From: Bigelowiella natans CCMP2755
Lineage: Eukaryota; Cercozoa; Chlorarachniophyceae
Assembly (NCBI GenBank): GCA_000320545.1
Contig: ADNK01003191.1
Coordinates: forward strand, 1 to 30,181
Length of the DNA stretch: 30,181 nt
Direction: 5' to 3'
Shown: positions 29,096-30,181 of the stretch, one piece after another
How the letters are laid out: each line of letters opens with the position of its first letter
Position numbering within the stretch: the first letter of the stretch is position 1
The notes under the pieces: generated by a model
What the model was told of the DNA's origin: nothing
Database searches by the model: none
The model's input: only the letters and a program-made list of their open reading frames with translations
Made by a program: the position numbers and the translations under genes

Positions 29096-29987
29096 GCTCC
29101 TGAGTCAAGCTACTACCGTGTCAGCTACTACGAGAAAGCCGTCCGGGTGATACGCAAGGCCTCGTGGATAGCAGAAGCTGCTAGTTGAACGACGCCCATC
29201 GGCCTCGCCCATGCGTCCTGTCCCCGCAAAACTTGTGACCTCAAAACCTGCAAAAAATATAATACCGCTATAACTACTACTACTACTACTACTACTACTG
29301 CCACCACCACCACCACCTCAGCATTCATATGATCAATCACGCGAGGGGCGTCTACTGGTTAGAGGAGCGACCTTCAAGTGATATTTTACGGATTCGGTGG
29401 TTGCAGGTGTCAGCAATGTATATGCTGCCGTCGGGACCCACCGCCACTCCGTTCGGGCCATTGAACCTCGCACGCCTCCCCACCCCATCCGTGCAGTCAA
29501 ACCACCCGGACGATGTGCGTCTGCGTACGTCGAGCCCTCCGGCTATGGTGTGCACGTAGCCTGATGGCGACAAACGCCTCACCAGGTTCCGACTCTGATG
29601 CGCGGGGGGGGGGGGGGGGGGGGGGGGGTAGCGAAGGTGGTGGTGATAATGTGTTGTAAGATCATGATGATCACGACGACGATGGTGTTGTTGATGATGA
29701 TGATGATGGTGATATGTAAGTGATGATAATACGCAAGTGATGACGACAATGATGACAATAAGGACGATGACGATGACGACTCCTCGTGTTTGTTACTGGT
29801 ATGAAGTGGTATTATTCGGTACATCGGAAGTCAAATTTCAAGGTTACACGTTACGAATTCCAGCATGTTCTGCAAGTGCTCCTCACCGCATCCGTGAAGA
29901 ACAGGCTCCCAGTACTTGGTCGGTTGGGAGAAGTATCAATTGCGAGATACCGAATATCGAGAAGAAGCGCGCGGGAGCTAAACCCAT
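27044..29987 (-). CDS. NHL-repeat beta-propeller protein (5' end probably outside window)
   Basis: Repeated NHL blades of the form 'G..DG....A.F..P.G+A+...G.+Y+AD..N+R+R+'. Recognised exons: 29987-29887, 29594-29372, 29247-29117, 28426-28350, 28246-28138, 28025-27929, 27747-27589, 27437-27044 (stop TAG). Blade cores read SLFFTDA, PDGSIYIADTCNHRIRKI, PDGFLVVADT, RHGDIYVTDT, SSGSLYVCDSRNHRIRRI and STDTLYVADNGNHKLRML. All joins agree in phase except that between 29117 and 28426, where at least one short exon is unresolved. The C-terminal 100 residues after the last blade are a non-repeat tail. NHL propellers mediate protein, RNA or glycan binding, and no enzyme domain is visible, so the role is unknown. 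Introns are packed with (TAC)n, (GA)n, (GT)n, (GAT)n and a G25 run. The first exon begins in mid-codon (phase 1), so upstream exons must exist. Confidence 0.82.
27544..27564. repeat. (GT)n microsatellite
   Basis: GT repeat in an NHL-gene intron. Confidence 0.85.
27841..27872. repeat. (CTA)n microsatellite
   Basis: Ten CTA units in an NHL-gene intron, preceded by a long C run near 27798-27812. Confidence 0.9.
28702..28745. repeat. (GAT/GAC)n tract
   Basis: GAT and GAC triplets in the unresolved intron region of the NHL gene. Confidence 0.85.
28829..28880. repeat. (GA)n microsatellite
   Basis: GA repeat in the unresolved intron region of the NHL gene. Confidence 0.9.
29042..29095. repeat. 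(TAC)n microsatellite
   Basis: TAC/ACT triplet repeat immediately 3' of NHL exon 29247-29117, within the intron. Confidence 0.9.
29272..29319. repeat. (TAC)n-(CAC)n microsatellite
   Basis: TAC repeat passing into CAC repeat, in the intron between two NHL exons, same unit as 29042. Confidence 0.9.
29604..29628. repeat. G25 homopolymer
   Basis: Twenty-five G just upstream (minus-strand sense) of the acceptor at 29595, where it forms a C-tract. The length may be an assembly or sequencing estimate. Confidence 0.85.
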
Positions 29988-30181
29988 CTGCCGCCCCGTT
30001 GTTGCCAGGTGCAGCGATAGATGATGGTAGCAGTGAGGGGAGGGGGGGGACGGGGGGAGGAGAGGGAGGAAAAAAGAAGTTTTGGCTTCGAGATGATTAT
30101 TTTTCAATATCTATACTACCCATACAGCACCAAAACGCTCTTTTCCCTTGCAAATTGCAAATATTATCTCGCCCCCCCCCC
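29988..30181. other. Right end of window
   Basis: No exon recognised. Should hold intron or upstream exons of the NHL gene; contains G-rich tracts and ends in a C run. Confidence 0.5.

Noticed and set aside
28381-29101. Candidate short exons for the missing NHL junction (for example near 28970-29010)
   Set aside because: Each option meets a stop or needs a GC donor; left unresolved.
1-30181. CRISPR array, prokaryotic operon, IS element, viral genome segment
   Set aside because: No direct repeats with unique spacers, no transposase or integrase frames, no terminal inverted repeats, and spliced eukaryotic genes throughout.

Overview
This is a nuclear genome fragment from a microbial eukaryote. 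Genes lie on both strands, and most are split by short GT-AG introns of about 40-260 bases, usually with a pyrimidine tract before the 3' splice site. The families found (DEAH-box helicase, G-alpha, FMO, SUA5, GT25, NHL) are eukaryotic. The right half is full of dinucleotide, trinucleotide and G/C homopolymer tracts. I cannot name the organism; an intron-rich unicellular alga or other protist fits. All gene models were built by hand by joining exons in compatible phase to rebuild known family motifs. No search was run.

Layout: (1) 58-1388 +, 3' end of a DEAH-box RNA helicase. (2) 2190-4275 -, an aldo/keto reductase with a membrane anchor (13 exons). (3) 4740-6128 +, a multi-pass, possibly seven-helix, membrane protein. 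(4) 6590-7901 -, a small charged protein of unknown function. (5) 8235-9323 -, one or two small charged unknown genes, partly resolved. (6) 9476-11121 +, a membrane-anchored tandem H2A-H2B histone-fold protein, the most unusual item here. (7) 12388-13600 -, SUA5/YRDC. (8) 14461-15941 +, a secreted family-25 glycosyltransferase. (9) 16889-21997 -, a flavin-containing monooxygenase in about 19 exons with microsatellite-filled introns. (10) 22792-23697 +, a divergent mitochondrial-carrier-like protein. (11) 24845-26357 +, a heterotrimeric G-protein alpha subunit. (12) 27044-29987 and perhaps beyond, -, an NHL-repeat protein.

No operon or obvious pathway links these genes. Three divergent pairs (AKR/7TM, SUA5/GT25, FMO/carrier-like) probably share promoter regions of about 0.45-0.85 kb. 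The G-alpha gene and the GPCR-like 7TM gene lie about 19 kb apart; that is a coincidence of neighbourhood and not evidence of partnership.

The item to follow up is gene 6. It reads as a basic N-terminal tail with an acidic dileucine motif, one transmembrane helix, an acidic linker, an H2A-like histone fold and then an H2B-like histone fold in the same chain. Its gene has introns and a nearby polyadenylation signal.
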